In this document: in pieces, positions 1 through 11,778 of the stretch
How positions within the stretch are numbered: the stretch's first letter is position 1
How the letters are laid out: each line of letters starts with the position of its first letter
Assembly (NCBI GenBank): GCA_905250075.1
Contig: CAJNOP010000019.1
Location: forward strand, 682,001 to 746,000
DNA length: 64,000 nt
Direction: 5' to 3'
DNA from: Rotaria sp. Silwood1
Taxonomy: Eukaryota > Rotifera > Eurotatoria > Philodinida > Philodinidae
Notes under the pieces: generated by a model
Seen by the model: the letters and a program-made list of their open reading frames with translations, nothing else
Database searches by the model: none
Told to the model about the DNA's origin: nothing
Translations under genes and position numbers: made by a program

Positions 1-2042
1 GGTTGACTCAGTATCACGTAACCTGAAAACAATAATAAGAATTGAAATAAAGAAAAGACTATGTTACCAGCCCCAATCTTTACTAGACTGTTTTGATGTG
101 CGTAACGACATAAATAAATCTAATTATCTTAAATACGCAATAAATAATGATCTTTAACAAACATAAAACTTCAACTATCATAAGAATTTATGTAACACAA
201 AAGTTTCTGAGAGACATATATCAGTGTCAATAAAAAGATTGGAATTAGGCAAGTTCTTTTTAGGTTTTTACATTCTGCGTAGTTTCATCAATCAATTTCA
301 CAAGAGCAATTTCTGAACATAGGAAAACATAATTCTTTAAGGTCGGTCTATTAATACATGAAAGATAGAACTCATCATCATGACACTGAACTAAACAATA
401 GTTTCAAATAAAGTTTTTGAGTTAACTATTGCATAGAAAAATAGATATGTTATTGAAAAATAAAATGAAACAAATAGACTAGAAGATGACTGTTAATTTA
501 GTATATGCTAGACAAGACAAAAAATTAGAGAAAATATGTAGTTTTCTGTACTGTAAACGATAACAAAAGTTCTTATGTACTCAATTCTAGTGAATGATGT
601 TCCATAACTACAAGAAAATATTGTATTTTCATTGCCAAAAAAAAGAGGATTAACCATTTTCTAAAATCTCATGCAAACCAATATTCATACTAGATTGGTT
701 TTTATGCTCAATGAATATAATTTCTGATTATTTATTTTGACATGAAACGGTTATATTATTGTTTGCATATAGTTATATAAAAGGAGCAAGGGACATCTAT
801 AACTGTTGAAAATGACCCCTTGAAAAATTTGATTTGTTCTATGTCGAAGTATCACACATATGGTTTGATAGAAATTTTTTGAGCGATTCTAAAAGGTATA
901 AAAATATTAAGAAAAAAGCACTGCTCATACAAAGGAATTTTAAAGAGACTAATCTCAATATATGGTTTCATGATTTTTCCTAAACTGAGTGCAATTACGT
1001 GTACTGTTTTTCGTCGAAAAATTTACCCCTCGTGCCCCTCTGAGTTGAAATAAAAAAAATAAATTTCATCGAAAAGTTATCTTAACAATAGAAATCAAGC
1101 TCGAAGATGATCAAACGATAGTAAAACTTCAAATGATCGATGAATAAACACTAAAACCAGAATTGTTATGAAGCTTATTTTTTGATCCAACGTTGGGGGA
1201 CGATGGGTGAATTTTTCAACGGAAATAAACATTGTGAAAATGTTTCAAATACACATAAGTCCACTCAGTTTTGAATGTTTATTCAGAGTATTATATTAGT
1301 TTTTAGTAGAATTGTATTTTTCTAATCGAAATCCACTAAAAATCAGGCAAAAACTATCATAAATCGATACTTTAAGAATAGCTCCCCTGGAATTTCTTTG
1401 TATGATCAGTGCTTTTTCTTTGATACTTTTATACCATTTTGAAGATTTCAAAAAGTATTACCAAACCATATAAAAACTAACCCGGCGAGTGTTAAATATT
1501 AGATGGTGTTGGTTTTTGACTTCAGTAAATAATCTGAAGAAAAGAGTACATTACGACTATGTGCTTCATTTGAGATCATTCATGTCGGACAGTGTTTTTC
1601 CGTAATATTTTTATATGACTTTGCAGCCACATGAATATTAGTCTGATCGGTCTTCAGATTAATAAAGAAAAGGAGCTGGCTATCTTCAAAAAACACCTAC
1701 TAGTGTATGTACGACAACTGTTGACTATTTTAATCGACCAGGATACAATACGAACAAGTATTATAAGTCTAATTCTACTGTAGTTCACTTTGAAACGCTT
1801 TGAATAAGAGTGTGACATGATAGAGATCATATTTCTGTAGAGGAACAGCGTCATCAATTACCACCATCTCCTTCTTCTTTTCGCTTCATCATTGAAAAAA
1901 AAACATATTTCTCATATCTGTGTGAGTCAAAGAATATTTAATAATATGACGCTGCATGCGTCATTTTTTATCAGCACCTTTATTAACTATAAAACTTGGT
2001 AGAAGAACATCATATTTTGTTTTCCTACTAAGAAATAGACTT
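1..2042. other. Intergenic, no gene recognised
   Basis: AT-rich sequence with no open frame that looks coding on either strand. The only structure I see is the degenerate inverted repeat at about 855-1475, listed separately. The final stretch should hold the promoter and 5' UTR of the small gene starting at 2043. Confidence 0.5.
855..1475. repeat. Degenerate long inverted repeat (decayed foldback element)
   Basis: Blocks of the left part (about 855-1050) reappear in reverse complement, in the same relative order, in the right part (about 1185-1475). Examples are AGCACTGCTCATACAAAGGAA near 919 against its partner near 1400, TATGGTTTG near 860 against CAAACCATA near 1462, and GTCGAAAAATTTACCC near 1012 against GGGTGAATTTTTCAAC near 1206. 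The arms differ by substitutions and indels, and the right arm is longer. This suggests an old palindromic non-autonomous DNA element. I see no target duplication. Confidence 0.45.
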
Positions 2043-2520
2043 ATGTCGAAACTTGTTTTATGTGGACTATTATTTATATTCATAGTTACTAGATCAGCAA
2101 GTTCTTGTACATATGGTAATGTTCCAGGTAAAATAATTTCAATAATATAAATCTTAATAATAGGTTTTTCTTTTTCAAGGAAAAGTATGTGGACGTTACC
2201 CGTGGACATTTTGTTGTCCAAGTAAATTCATATATTCATTAAATAAATGTAGATTTTTTATCTCTTTTGTTTTTTATTCAGTGAATTCAAATTGTGGTTC
2301 ATATGCAAGTAGAACTTGTTATACACAATCAAGTGGACCAGGAGTTCTTGGTATAATATTTTTTGTGATAGTTGGTCTATTAATTTTGATAACCATTCTC
2401 AAAGTTTGCATGGTATGTTGTTCATCAAAGAATGCTTATCATTCATTATCATCGTCTGACTCAGCAAATCTAGCTAGAGCGGGAGCTGTTGTTTGTACAG
2501 TGGCTGCAACTCATTGTTAG
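2043..2520 (+). CDS. Small Cys-rich secreted or single-pass membrane protein, three exons
   Basis: Exons 2043-2127, 2180-2221 and 2282-2520 join through short GT..AG introns in matching phase to give 121 residues. The start at 2043 is chosen because it opens directly into a signal peptide (about residues 1-20, LVLCGLLFIFIV core). A farther upstream in-frame ATG at 1956 would bury that signal. The short ectodomain holds six cysteines, including a FCCP motif. A strong membrane helix follows at about residues 62-82 (GVLGIIFFVIVGLLILITIL), then a CMVCC juxtamembrane motif that could be palmitoylated and a Ser/Ala-rich tail. The plan (signal, small Cys cluster, one helix, Cys at the inner face) resembles Shisa- or CYYR1-like proteins, but I cannot assign a family. 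The exon structure is firm; the function is unknown. Confidence 0.7.
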
Positions 2521-2571
2521 CTTTTTATTAGAAATCAATGTGTAATTCAGTTAGAAGACATTCTTCTGTAT

Positions 2572-2577
2572 AATAAA
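2572..2577 (+). terminator. Polyadenylation signal AATAAA
   Basis: A canonical AATAAA lies about 50 bases after the stop codon of the small membrane-protein gene, which supports the 3' end of that model. Confidence 0.5.
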
Positions 2578-2923
2578 ATTCATTTGAAAAAAATGTTACG
2601 TTACACTAGATATTATTGTAAATTCTATTCAACTGTTAAAACATTTCTAAACATAATAAGTTTTTTTTTTATAAAATGATGTGTTAGGTTGATGATTTTT
2701 AATAATACTCTAAGAAGATCTCATTTTGTTTAGAAATGTTTACAAAATTTTTTACATCTCATCAAGAAGTGATCTTTGAAAATCTGTATTTTCCTAATCG
2801 CAAACACAGAGTAGCTCTTAAATAACTAGACGATAAAAAATTGGATATTTCCACTAGTCTTTTATTGATTGAGATTGTTTTTCATGATGGTAGAAGACTC
2901 GTCAAATAAATGTTGCGCAGAAC

Positions 2924-3324
2924 CAGGGCTGTCGCGAAGGGTTCAAGATTGGGGGGGGTTGAAAAATTTTTCGAATATTTGTCAAAAACTTCTATAAATT
3001 ATCGACATTTTGAAAAAAATTTTGGAAATTTTTTAAAAATTTTTCAAGATTTTTAGAAATTTTTTAAGATTTTTGGAAATTTTTCAAGATTTTTGAAAAT
3101 TTTTGGTGAGTTTTTGAAAGTTTTTGGAAATTTTTTGAAAATTTTCGAAGATTTTTGGAAATTTTTGGAAATTTTTGAAGAATTTTTGAAAATTTTTCGA
3201 AAATTCTTCTGAAATTTTTGAGAATTTAATAAGAATTATTAAAAACCATGAAGCAAAAAAAACAAAATTTCCGAAGATTGGGGGGGTGTGACCCCCCGTC
3301 CCCCCCCCGGTCGCGACAGCCCTG
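2924..3324. mobile_element. hAT-type MITE (401 bp)
   Basis: The element has perfect 14-bp terminal inverted repeats (CAGGGCTGTCGCGA at 2924-2937 and its complement at 3311-3324). It is flanked by an exact 8-bp direct repeat CGCAGAAC (2916-2923 and 3325-3332). An 8-bp target duplication with CAGGG ends is the mark of the hAT superfamily. The interior has no gene; it is a purine/pyrimidine-skewed array of roughly 10-base units of the type GAAATTTTTG, bounded by G-runs and C-runs. Perfect ends and an exact duplication suggest a fairly recent insertion. An open frame on the minus strand across it is just the low-complexity array. Confidence 0.88.
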
Positions 3325-3332
3325 CGCAGAAC

Positions 3333-4669
3333 TAGCACTATTGAACTCAATGACGAAATACGCTATAGGCGAAAAGGATCTCACCCTGCGATCATAGCGA
3401 TTTTTAGAGCTACTCGTGTGAAATGATTAGCATATATACCATTTTAAAAATGTAGATTAGTAGAAATAGTAAGGCCTTGTTTGCTTGAGCTGAAAAGAAA
3501 GTATGGTCTATAGGGACCTTTCTCCCTATGAGTTTTGTAATTTGAACAGAGAAGAAGCTTATGCGTCCGCAAACCTGTCATTATAGTCCTTTAATACATC
3601 TATTCGCACTATGAATTTCATCGAATTTTATCTCAGCGTCCAAAAGCTGCGGATATTTTATATAATAATAGGTTAACCATATAGTTTCCTTCTTGTGCTA
3701 TAGAAGTCATAGTAAGAAGAGCTATCATACATCATAGTTGTGGTTTAATTCAATCAACCAAAACTAAGCTGATCTTGTCGACCTACATTTCTCAAGTAGT
3801 ACATATGATAAAAATTCCAGACATGTAGCTTTAAGGGTGCCCTTTTTATTTGCAAAATTTTTGACGAACTATTTGAAACTTTCGGAGTAGATAGATCTCA
3901 ATGAGTAGAGCAAACTTTGTCATAGACTCCAAATTCACAAACACTTCTTCCCAGGAAGTATATGATTTCCAAAGACTTATAATTGTCCCGCTTTTTCAAC
4001 CGTGGTAAGTCCTACATATTAATGAAAAGATCAAAATACTGAAGGTACGTCCATAAATACACATTTCTTTTATACTAGATCCTTTTTGTAAAATCTTCGA
4101 AAAATCAACACTGCAATATTTTTCAAAATACAAAAAAAAAGGAGAAACTCCAAAAAATGTTCAATATCTTTAAAAACATTTTCAGTTTGATCGAACGTAC
4201 TATATTGGGGAAACTGAGGCGATTTTCCAGTTTTTGTTTTGTAAAAATTGATTTTGATAAAAACGACAAAGAAATTCTCCTATGTGTATCAGGATTTCTT
4301 GTTTTCAACTAATGTCGTCGGAAACTAATAACCTTAGAAATCCATGATCCATGATCTCAGTACCTTTGAAATAAAAAATAATCATTAGGAATTTTTTGCA
4401 TACAAAGAATAATTTTACACGGTATTTGATAGAGAACACTTTGAAGGTATATTAGTGATGAAAAATAGAAAATCAAAAAAGATTTGATTTTTACATTCGG
4501 TCAGAAGGAAGCCTCCTTAAGATCGGCTAAAGTCACCGAGCTATAATTTCGATCAGTAGTGTTTAGTTCTCTATCACTGAGAAAACCCTAACTGAAGATA
4601 TTAAGTATTTGTTTATCGTCTAGTTACTTATGAGTCATCCTGTATTTTAAAGATTTATTTGATCATTTT
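3333..4669. other. Intergenic, no gene recognised
   Basis: No coding signal seen. The right end holds the 3' flank of the potassium channel gene, with an AATAAA on the minus strand at 4654-4659, about 11 bases past its stop. Confidence 0.5.
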
Positions 4670-7600
4670 TTAATTAATTCGTAAACGTTTTAAATTTCTA
4701 TGAATTTGTTCAGTTACATCAATAATTTCATTTTTTTGTAATTTATGATCTCGTTTAACACATTTTGTATCATCATTAATAAGATAACGAACATTTTCAG
4801 GCATAACTAATTGCATTTGATAAATTTCACGTAAAGAAATATATTTACTATATATTGATGATAAAGGTATTGATAATATCATAATTGATAATGGTGATGC
4901 TAACATTGCAATAAAACGAGCAAGATGTGACATTGGATAAACATCACCATAACTTTAAAAAAAAAACAAAGATATGTATTAAATAATTAATTTGTAATAT
5001 ATATATCTATGCTACCCAACAGTTGATATAATAAGAATTAAATAATAAAATGCATCACTTATTGTTCGAATACAACGTGTATTTGGTACATGTGTTGATG
5101 ATGAACATTCGTATATATAGAAACTTTCAATAATAAATATTAATGGAGCAAGAAATGCTATAATAAATAATATTAATACAACAAGACGTATGACTTCTCT
5201 TTTTGATGCAATAAGAGATAATACAAAATATTTTAATGGACGTATATAACGTACAAGACGTACTTTACGTAAAAGATTTATTATCATTACACGACGATTG
5301 AATGTAATACAGCTAAACATATCATTAGTTTGAATTGAATTTTGTTTACATCGACTAATTATTTAAATAAAATGAAATTTATTGTTAAAAGAAAAAAAAA
5401 AGAACCATAAAAGTCAAACCGTGGTTTTGTTCCGGTACCAATTATATATATATAAATAAAATGAAAAACAACACCTAATGTACTTTTCTAATAATAATAA
5501 TAATATTATGTACAGTTTTTAACTACACATACCAGTTACATCAAATAAACCTAATTTAGTAAGATAATTATGAAGAGATGGTGTTGATAATATACGTAGA
5601 ATAGTTTCAACAATTGTCCAAACAAGACATAGAGTATCGATAATAAAAATATTTGATGATCGATTATTGAAATGAGCAATGATTGATTTTGATCGTGATG
5701 GTAATTCAAATTCAGTTGTATTCCATGTATGAAGATCAATATTTGGATCACGAGATGTTAAAGAAATAGACACTACTAAACAACTGAGTAAAGCTACCAT
5801 TGAACACATATAATGAAGTATTTGTGAAAATTGACATGCTAAAAAGAAGCAATTAAAAATGATTTGAATAGAAACGAGAAGAAATATTATGTAACATACA
5901 AATTCATAAATTGAATATCATAGACGATTAGAGATAGTCTCACGAGAAAAAGTCACTAACTGTCTAATCGTTTTCTTCATCATATCTAGTGGATTATAAG
6001 TAATCTGCCGTGCTGATGACGAATATCAATATAAGACTGGCAGCTAAAACTCCAGATGCCCATTTTCTGCAAGATTCGTTTTCCCTAGTGAAAACATTTT
6101 TGATCCATTCAGATTGTAAAGCACGTCGATTTCGCTATTAAAAGAAAAACTATTTTCTGTCATTTGAGAGTCATTACTAAGGTCACCAGAAAGTAGAGTT
6201 GGTGAAAAAAGTGATTAAACATCTAGAAGCTTTCTCCGCATCAGTTATTTTTCTCAACGATACGATCAATAAAATCTCACATTCAGAACAATATTATCGA
6301 TGAGAAATATGTTTATTTTTACATTAATTCAATGATTTATTTGTATACAGATAGTACTTAGGATGTACCACAAGTAATGACATCGGCACTATAATATTGT
6401 ATAGATAGGTTGAGAAAATCTCACTTGATATATATATTGATAGTCCAAATAGTGCTCTATATTTCTTCAGTATTTTATTGTTCTTTAGTTATGGCTTAGA
6501 CTAGTTTGCACCTTCGAGTCGTCAGTTGTAATGTAAAGATCGTCATTAATGAGATAATGAACCTCTTCGAAGTTGTCAGATGCTGTCATGGTAACATATC
6601 TTGAAGGTCTAGTCCTCGAAAAACAAACATAACCCTGCATAGACAGCTTTTCATTGAACAAAAAAATGCAATGCACATAGAAATAAAGAACCAAAAAAAA
6701 TTTCTTATTCATTTCAAACAAAGAAAAATAGCTTTTATTGAAACTTTATTATTATCATGACTTTTTTTATTGCATTATTTTTAATCCTCTGTGCCCCTAT
6801 CGATCCTAAAGGAACACATAAATAGCATACAAAGATGCTACATCAACTATGATAAAAAGCAAGAAAAAAAGAAACCAAATATTAGAAGCTTTCAGGACAT
6901 TCTTCACAATATAGATACTCTTTTGTATTTAGTGATAGAACTGAATTCTCTATGCCTTGTCGTACCATCTATCTTGTAGTCAATATAAACACATCTCAAT
7001 GCGATACCAATCGTTTTAATCTTCGTAGTTATCGGATATTGGAATCACTGTGATGTTATCGAATAATTTTGTCACTGTTTTTAAAGCATTTTTCTTAATG
7101 TTTGAAACAGAAATCATATACAGGACCTTCAGATGCAAAGAAAAAAATCATCCCAATAATTGCAGCACAATACCTGTTTACGGCATATATAGTAAAAATA
7201 ATCAAGTCCGGATACTTGACAGCTAGTAAATAAGACATACCGCTAAACCGTATTGAGTTGACTAATTCTATTCGTTAGCAGATTCGTGCAGACGAGATCG
7301 TCTTATGAAGTTGCACTATTCTAACTTTTTTGTTAATCACTAACGAAGTTACTTAAACGATGAAGTCCATTCGAAAATGCAGCTCCATATCATAGTACTA
7401 GCATTGGATTCTGGTAGTTATTACGACGAAAAGATAGCGAAGTCATACATAAAAAGAGAAATTCTCCTTGAACTTTGTATAGGATATAATGGTGTCGGTG
7501 TCATTAATTTCGTTCTAGTTAAAATAATTTTTATGTTACGGCTGAGGAAGGTTTTTGACATTATTTATTATAAGAGTTCTCTTCCTATTTATTTATAAAA

Positions 7601-8715
7601 TATTGTTATTCATGACGTTTCGATTAATGAAATTGATCTTCTTCAGAAGTTCTCGAACAGTTAAAATGATTAAATACTAACAAAACAAATGTACATAACA
7701 GAGTAAAACATACAAAGCAGATAAAAGATTAAAAGACAATCAGGTGATGAGTCATACATAGTTGTCAAATCTACTGTTTCTTTTTCTTTTTCTTTATATA
7801 TATATATATATACTGGTACGGACAACTAAATACAGAAGAAAAGAATTCCAGTCGCTACCGTCTTGTCCGTACCAGTATATATATATATATATATAAAGAA
7901 AAAGAAAAAGAAACAATAGGTTTGACAACTATGTATGACTCATCACCTGATTGTCTTTTAATCTTTTATCTGCTTTGTATGTTTTACTCTGTTATGTACA
8001 TTTGTTTTATTAGTATTTAATCATTTTAACTGTTCGAGAACTTCTGAAGAAGATCAATTTCATTGATCGCAGCGTCAAGAATAGCAATATTTTATAAATA
8101 AATAGGAAAAGAACCCTTATAATAAATAATAATTTTTATGTGTTATTAAAAATAATTTTTTAACATTATTTAATCCAAAAATTTCTTAATAAATTGAACA
8201 AAAAAATAATAGTAAACTTGGAGAGTATCTTACTTACAATCAGGATATTCTAATAAAACATGAATTATTTGGAAATTTGTTTGTCGTGGTACAAATCGTT
8301 TGTACCGTTGATCAGTATCTAATGATGATGTATCAATATGAAACTTATTTAATGTCTCTTTAAAATAATCAATATGAACATTAGATGGTTCAAATAATTT
8401 TTGTGTTCTATAATATTCTAAAATGTTTTCAAATATTACTGGACTAATATTAATAACATATTGTTGTCGTTTTTGATTATAAAATTGTTCAAGTTGATCA
8501 AATTTTGTAAATAATGTATCATGAAATAAATCAGAATTATTTTGAAATAAACTTTTTTTTACATAATAAATTTTTCCAAGAATATTAAATGTAAGATATT
8601 GTTCAATTGAATGATATTTACTAAAATGATTACTATCCATTAATGATGGATCAGCATTAGTAGATAGTGAAAGTTCTAAAACTGCTGTTTGTTGATTGGT
8701 ATGTGATTTAGACAT
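4670..8715 (-). CDS. Voltage-gated potassium channel, Kv type
   Basis: Minus-strand exons 8715-8238, 5838-5533, 5474-5420 (tentative), 5354-5016 and 4952-4670 join in phase to 486 residues, a normal Kv length. Exon 1 is the cytoplasmic T1/BTB tetramerisation domain (ILEYYRTQKLFEP) and ends in the LEYPDS linker typical of Kv proteins. Exon 2 carries S1 (SMVALLSCLVVSISL) and S2 (FIIDTLCLVWTIVETILRIL). The fourth exon has an arginine-rich S4 (RRVMIINLLRKVRLVRYIR), S5 and the pore helix. The selectivity filter TVG/YGD is split by the last intron. S6 follows (about residues 405-425) but has SIPLSS where Kv channels usually have PVPVI. The 55-base S3 exon rests on phase and hydrophobicity only, with a weak GTTTGA donor. 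ATG 8715 is the first in-frame ATG; an AG at about 8744 leaves room for an upstream exon. It should be a plasma-membrane delayed-rectifier-like channel; the subfamily is unclear. Confidence 0.85.
5994..6134 (-). other. Orphan exon-like open frame with one membrane helix
   Basis: On the minus strand, within the large Kv intron, a good acceptor (polypyrimidine then TAG) is followed by 46 open codons and a stop. The peptide starts RNRRALQSEWIKN and ends in a hydrophobic helix (ASGVLAASLILIFVIST). Its phase does not fit the Kv T1 exon, so it is not a simple alternative last exon. It may be the relic of a duplicated or lost gene, or chance. Confidence 0.25.
6485..6606 (-). pseudogene. Possible relic copy of the Kv channel C-terminal exon
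   Basis: The minus strand reads a tail with EEVHYLINDD. This resembles ENVRYLINDD in the true last exon of the same channel (near 4780-4800). The DNA behind it is also similar (about 24 of 30 bases by eye, for example TCATTAATGAGATAATGAAC against TCATTAATAAGATAACGAAC on the plus strand). The rest of the exon is not recognisable. It lies in the intron of the gene it resembles, so a decayed partial duplication is possible; the match is short and may be chance. Confidence 0.25.
7560..8130. repeat. Long foldback (hairpin) element in the Kv intron
   Basis: The left arm (7560-7825) and right arm (7863-8130) are near-perfect reverse complements, with a loop of only 37 bases (7826-7862). Each arm carries a (TA)n run next to a CTTTTT-type run close to the loop, and the outer ends read ATTATTTATTATAAG. 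A 14-bp direct repeat AATAATTTTTATGT lies at 7523-7536 and 8128-8141. It could be a target duplication, but 23 unmatched bases separate it from the left arm, so this is uncertain. No coding capacity. Probably a palindromic non-autonomous element; the high arm identity implies youth or gene conversion. Confidence 0.85.
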
Positions 8716-11062
8716 TTCTTGTTTTTCTTTCAATGCAACCTAGCAACACAATATTTAGAGTAAATTTTATTAAATGATTGAAAAAGTGTTAAAAGACTCA
8801 GCATTCAATTGTCTACAAAACCATAGATCAAGGTGTGACATAAAAGTAAAAGAAACAAAACTATTACACAAATACTGCAAACATGTGTCATTAACAAATT
8901 CCAACTACAAATATACAAACTGATTTATACTTTCGTTCTATTAATGAAGCACCATTTCAGATAAAATGAAGTGTACTGTTCAAATCTGCTATATCGGTTC
9001 TGTTTTGCTTGAACTTAATCGAGAGGTACAAGCATTTATCCAAAATACGGTAGACTTCAATAATATAGTTCATGAACTTTTAAATAAATACCGATTTTTC
9101 TTCAAAAACCAAACATCTTATGACTGAGTTACATAAATTTCTCAAGAATATGAAATGTAACAGTATAAAAACCAGTTTTTGTGAAAAATTAAGAAAAGTA
9201 AAGCTTATTTTGTATGATAAAAGCTTGTTGTAACAATCAACAAAGCTGTCTATACGATAGAGCACTACCATACCGCTAGTTTTACTTTTCTAAATCTCAG
9301 TGTAAGACTGCACTAATATAAGAAAATTATATTTTTTACTTAAAAGTAATTCAAAGCTCAGATTCAAATTATTTGTACAAATAGTTATTGTGATTTTATT
9401 TCTATGGTACATATTTGTTTAAAATTTTGTAGAGAATGAAATACTGAGTCATTTAAGATAAAAAATTAGTTCGTAACTATTCAAACTGGCAAAAGTATTG
9501 AGATGCTCATTTGTTTTACCATATCTGCCATTACACTTTTAAAAAATTCAGTCCGATTTTAATCGAAGCTTTTTTTTTAAATTTTATATTACAACTGAAT
9601 AGGTTTTTTCTATGAAGAAATAGAAAAATGAAAGGTTTTTTAAGATAAAGAAGGTCGTCTAATCTTCCTTCATTTTGAAATACTCTTATCTAAAATTTTT
9701 ATTTACGTTGTACTATCAAAAAAAAACAATCTCTTTTGTTCGATAAACAAGTTTTATGACGATATAAACTTTATTTTCTTGACCAAAACAAGTTTGTTGA
9801 CGCGTTCAAATGATAAACATATATAATTTTTTCTCGGTTTTTGACAAATCGATAAATTTCAATCTTCGCATTAGACTCCATCGGATTAGATTCAAATGTA
9901 GTAACGAACAGAATTAATCATCATTGGTCCTGGCTTCACACTTAGTAAGACATATACTAACGAAAAAATATAATATCATTTTTAAAAGTGTCAATGCGCT
10001 CAAGACATTTTACACGACCTGTATGACCTCTAATATTCTCCCTTTTGGAGATTCGTTAATTTTTTTAATTCATCAATATTTCGTCTGTTCTGCATGTTTG
10101 TGTTTGACACTTTTATTGTCTACGACAAAAAAGGATGAATTTTACAATCAAAATTGTCATGACAAATATTGAAGTCATTGTTACTCAATAATCTTCACAT
10201 CAACTTTTAGAACACATGACTTGTAAGCATATGACATTTAATGCAAATTTTACATGACCATAAAACATATCACTTTCAATAAAACAAAAAAAGTTGGTCC
10301 TGATCTCATATCTATTCAAGTTTGAATTCGAAAAAGTTTGATGAATCAAATCTGAATGTAAAAATTTTCAATTTGACCAAGACTATTTCTCACTAAAACT
10401 ATCATTAGTATCAGATAACAATATGAAGTTTGCATGACAAAGTCTTTGATTTTCATGTCAATCTTTATGAAGTTCATCATAGTCATCGGTCACTCCTATT
10501 TTTCCACCTGCTCATTTTTATTTTTCTGTGAAACATCAAAATACTCTTAATAGGATGAAGTTGATGGATAGAATGTTTATATTTTAACATTCTCTCTCTC
10601 TCTCGCTCTTTTCTTGCCAATCAGTTAACTGTATCCAATCATTAAACTTTCATATGCTAGTCAAACTAATGCCGCTACCGCTATATAGAAAAAGAAAACT
10701 GCAATTTAAAATTTCCCTTGAGTCTTCATATGCACATAATGTGTGTGCAATCAACTCATTCTACTCTATATTTATCGAATTAACAAGAGAAAGAATATAA
10801 TAATATTTTTCTGGGTCGATATCATTACTTCAATCAAACATACCGACTTGGACCTGTTGCATCGATAATAAATGATCGATTATAACCAACAGTTGTTACT
10901 TTTGTATAAGATACAAAGGAAAATCACTTCTTTATATTTGTTTTTTTTTAATCGCTGTACAACAAATAATAACAGAAAAAAAGAAAAGAAGAAGAAAAAA
11001 AAAAAAACGAATTTGACTAGAAGGTTTGCATAAAAAAATCATATTGCTTTCCTCTAGTCATT
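8716..11062. other. Intergenic, no gene recognised
   Basis: AT-rich with scattered short open frames and no domain I recognise. It separates the 5' end of the Kv gene from the 3' end of engrailed. A short CT/CTCG repeat sits near 10590-10612. Confidence 0.5.
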
Positions 11063-11778
11063 TCACGAGTCTTTATTATTTGATGATGATACATGATTAT
11101 ATAAACCTTGTGCCATTAATTGCATTGCTAATGTATTTCGTACACCAGAAGTTTTTTTTATTTTTGCACGTTTATTTTGATACCAAATTTTAATTTGAGA
11201 TTCATTTAAACCTAATTCATTAGCTAAAATTTGTCGACGTTCACCCGTTAAATATTTACTTCGATCAAATTCATCTTTTAAACGTGCTAATTGAATACTT
11301 GTGAAAGCAGTACGTGGTCGTTTTGAATCCATTGTATCGCATGGTTTAGGTTTTCGTGCACGAGGACCTTCAGAAAAAAATAATAAATATTAAATTTAAC
11401 TTTTTTTCTTCTCTCTCTTTTACCTGCTGATGGTCGATCAGAATATCTTGTACAATAAACCCATGCTGGAAACATTCCTTGCACAAGATTTTTATTTTGA
11501 TTATTATTTGATGATGATGATGAATCATTTGTTGTTGTTGGTGATGATGATGATAGAGGAATGTTTGATTTTTCAATACTATCGTGTTGATTATGATTAC
11601 CGAAACTTGGTTTCAATATATCCGAAATTAAAAATGATTTCATTTTTGATGTTTGTTTTTGATTTAATAATATTCGTGAAGACATCGATGAAGACGAAGA
11701 TGATGATAATGTTGATGATGATCTTGAATATGTTGAATCAGGTGAAGATAGAAATAGTTGATGATCATTAGCGCCCAT
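11063..11778 (-). CDS. en: Engrailed homeodomain transcription factor
   Basis: Exons 11778-11424 and 11367-11063 (56-base intron, phase 1) give 219 residues. All hallmark engrailed regions are present in order. EH1 repressor motif [12 protein letters not shown] is at about 49-60. EH2/EH3 is [16 protein letters not shown] followed by PRARKPK, split by the intron at its conserved glycine. The homeodomain spans about 132-191 ([19 protein letters not shown] to [14 protein letters not shown]). EH5 ([18 protein letters not shown]) follows it. Gln50 and Asn51 of helix 3 are intact, but position 49 is Tyr instead of the near-universal Phe (WYQNKR). The N-terminus is short and poly-Ser/Asn-rich, so the protein is compact. 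The start at 11778 is the first ATG; an in-frame TTG lies two codons upstream. Nuclear DNA-binding repressor of segmentation and neural patterning in other animals. Confidence 0.96.

Noticed and set aside
3084-3350. Minus-strand open frame with a Phe/Lys/Ser repeat protein
   Set aside because: It is the translated minisatellite core of the hAT MITE.
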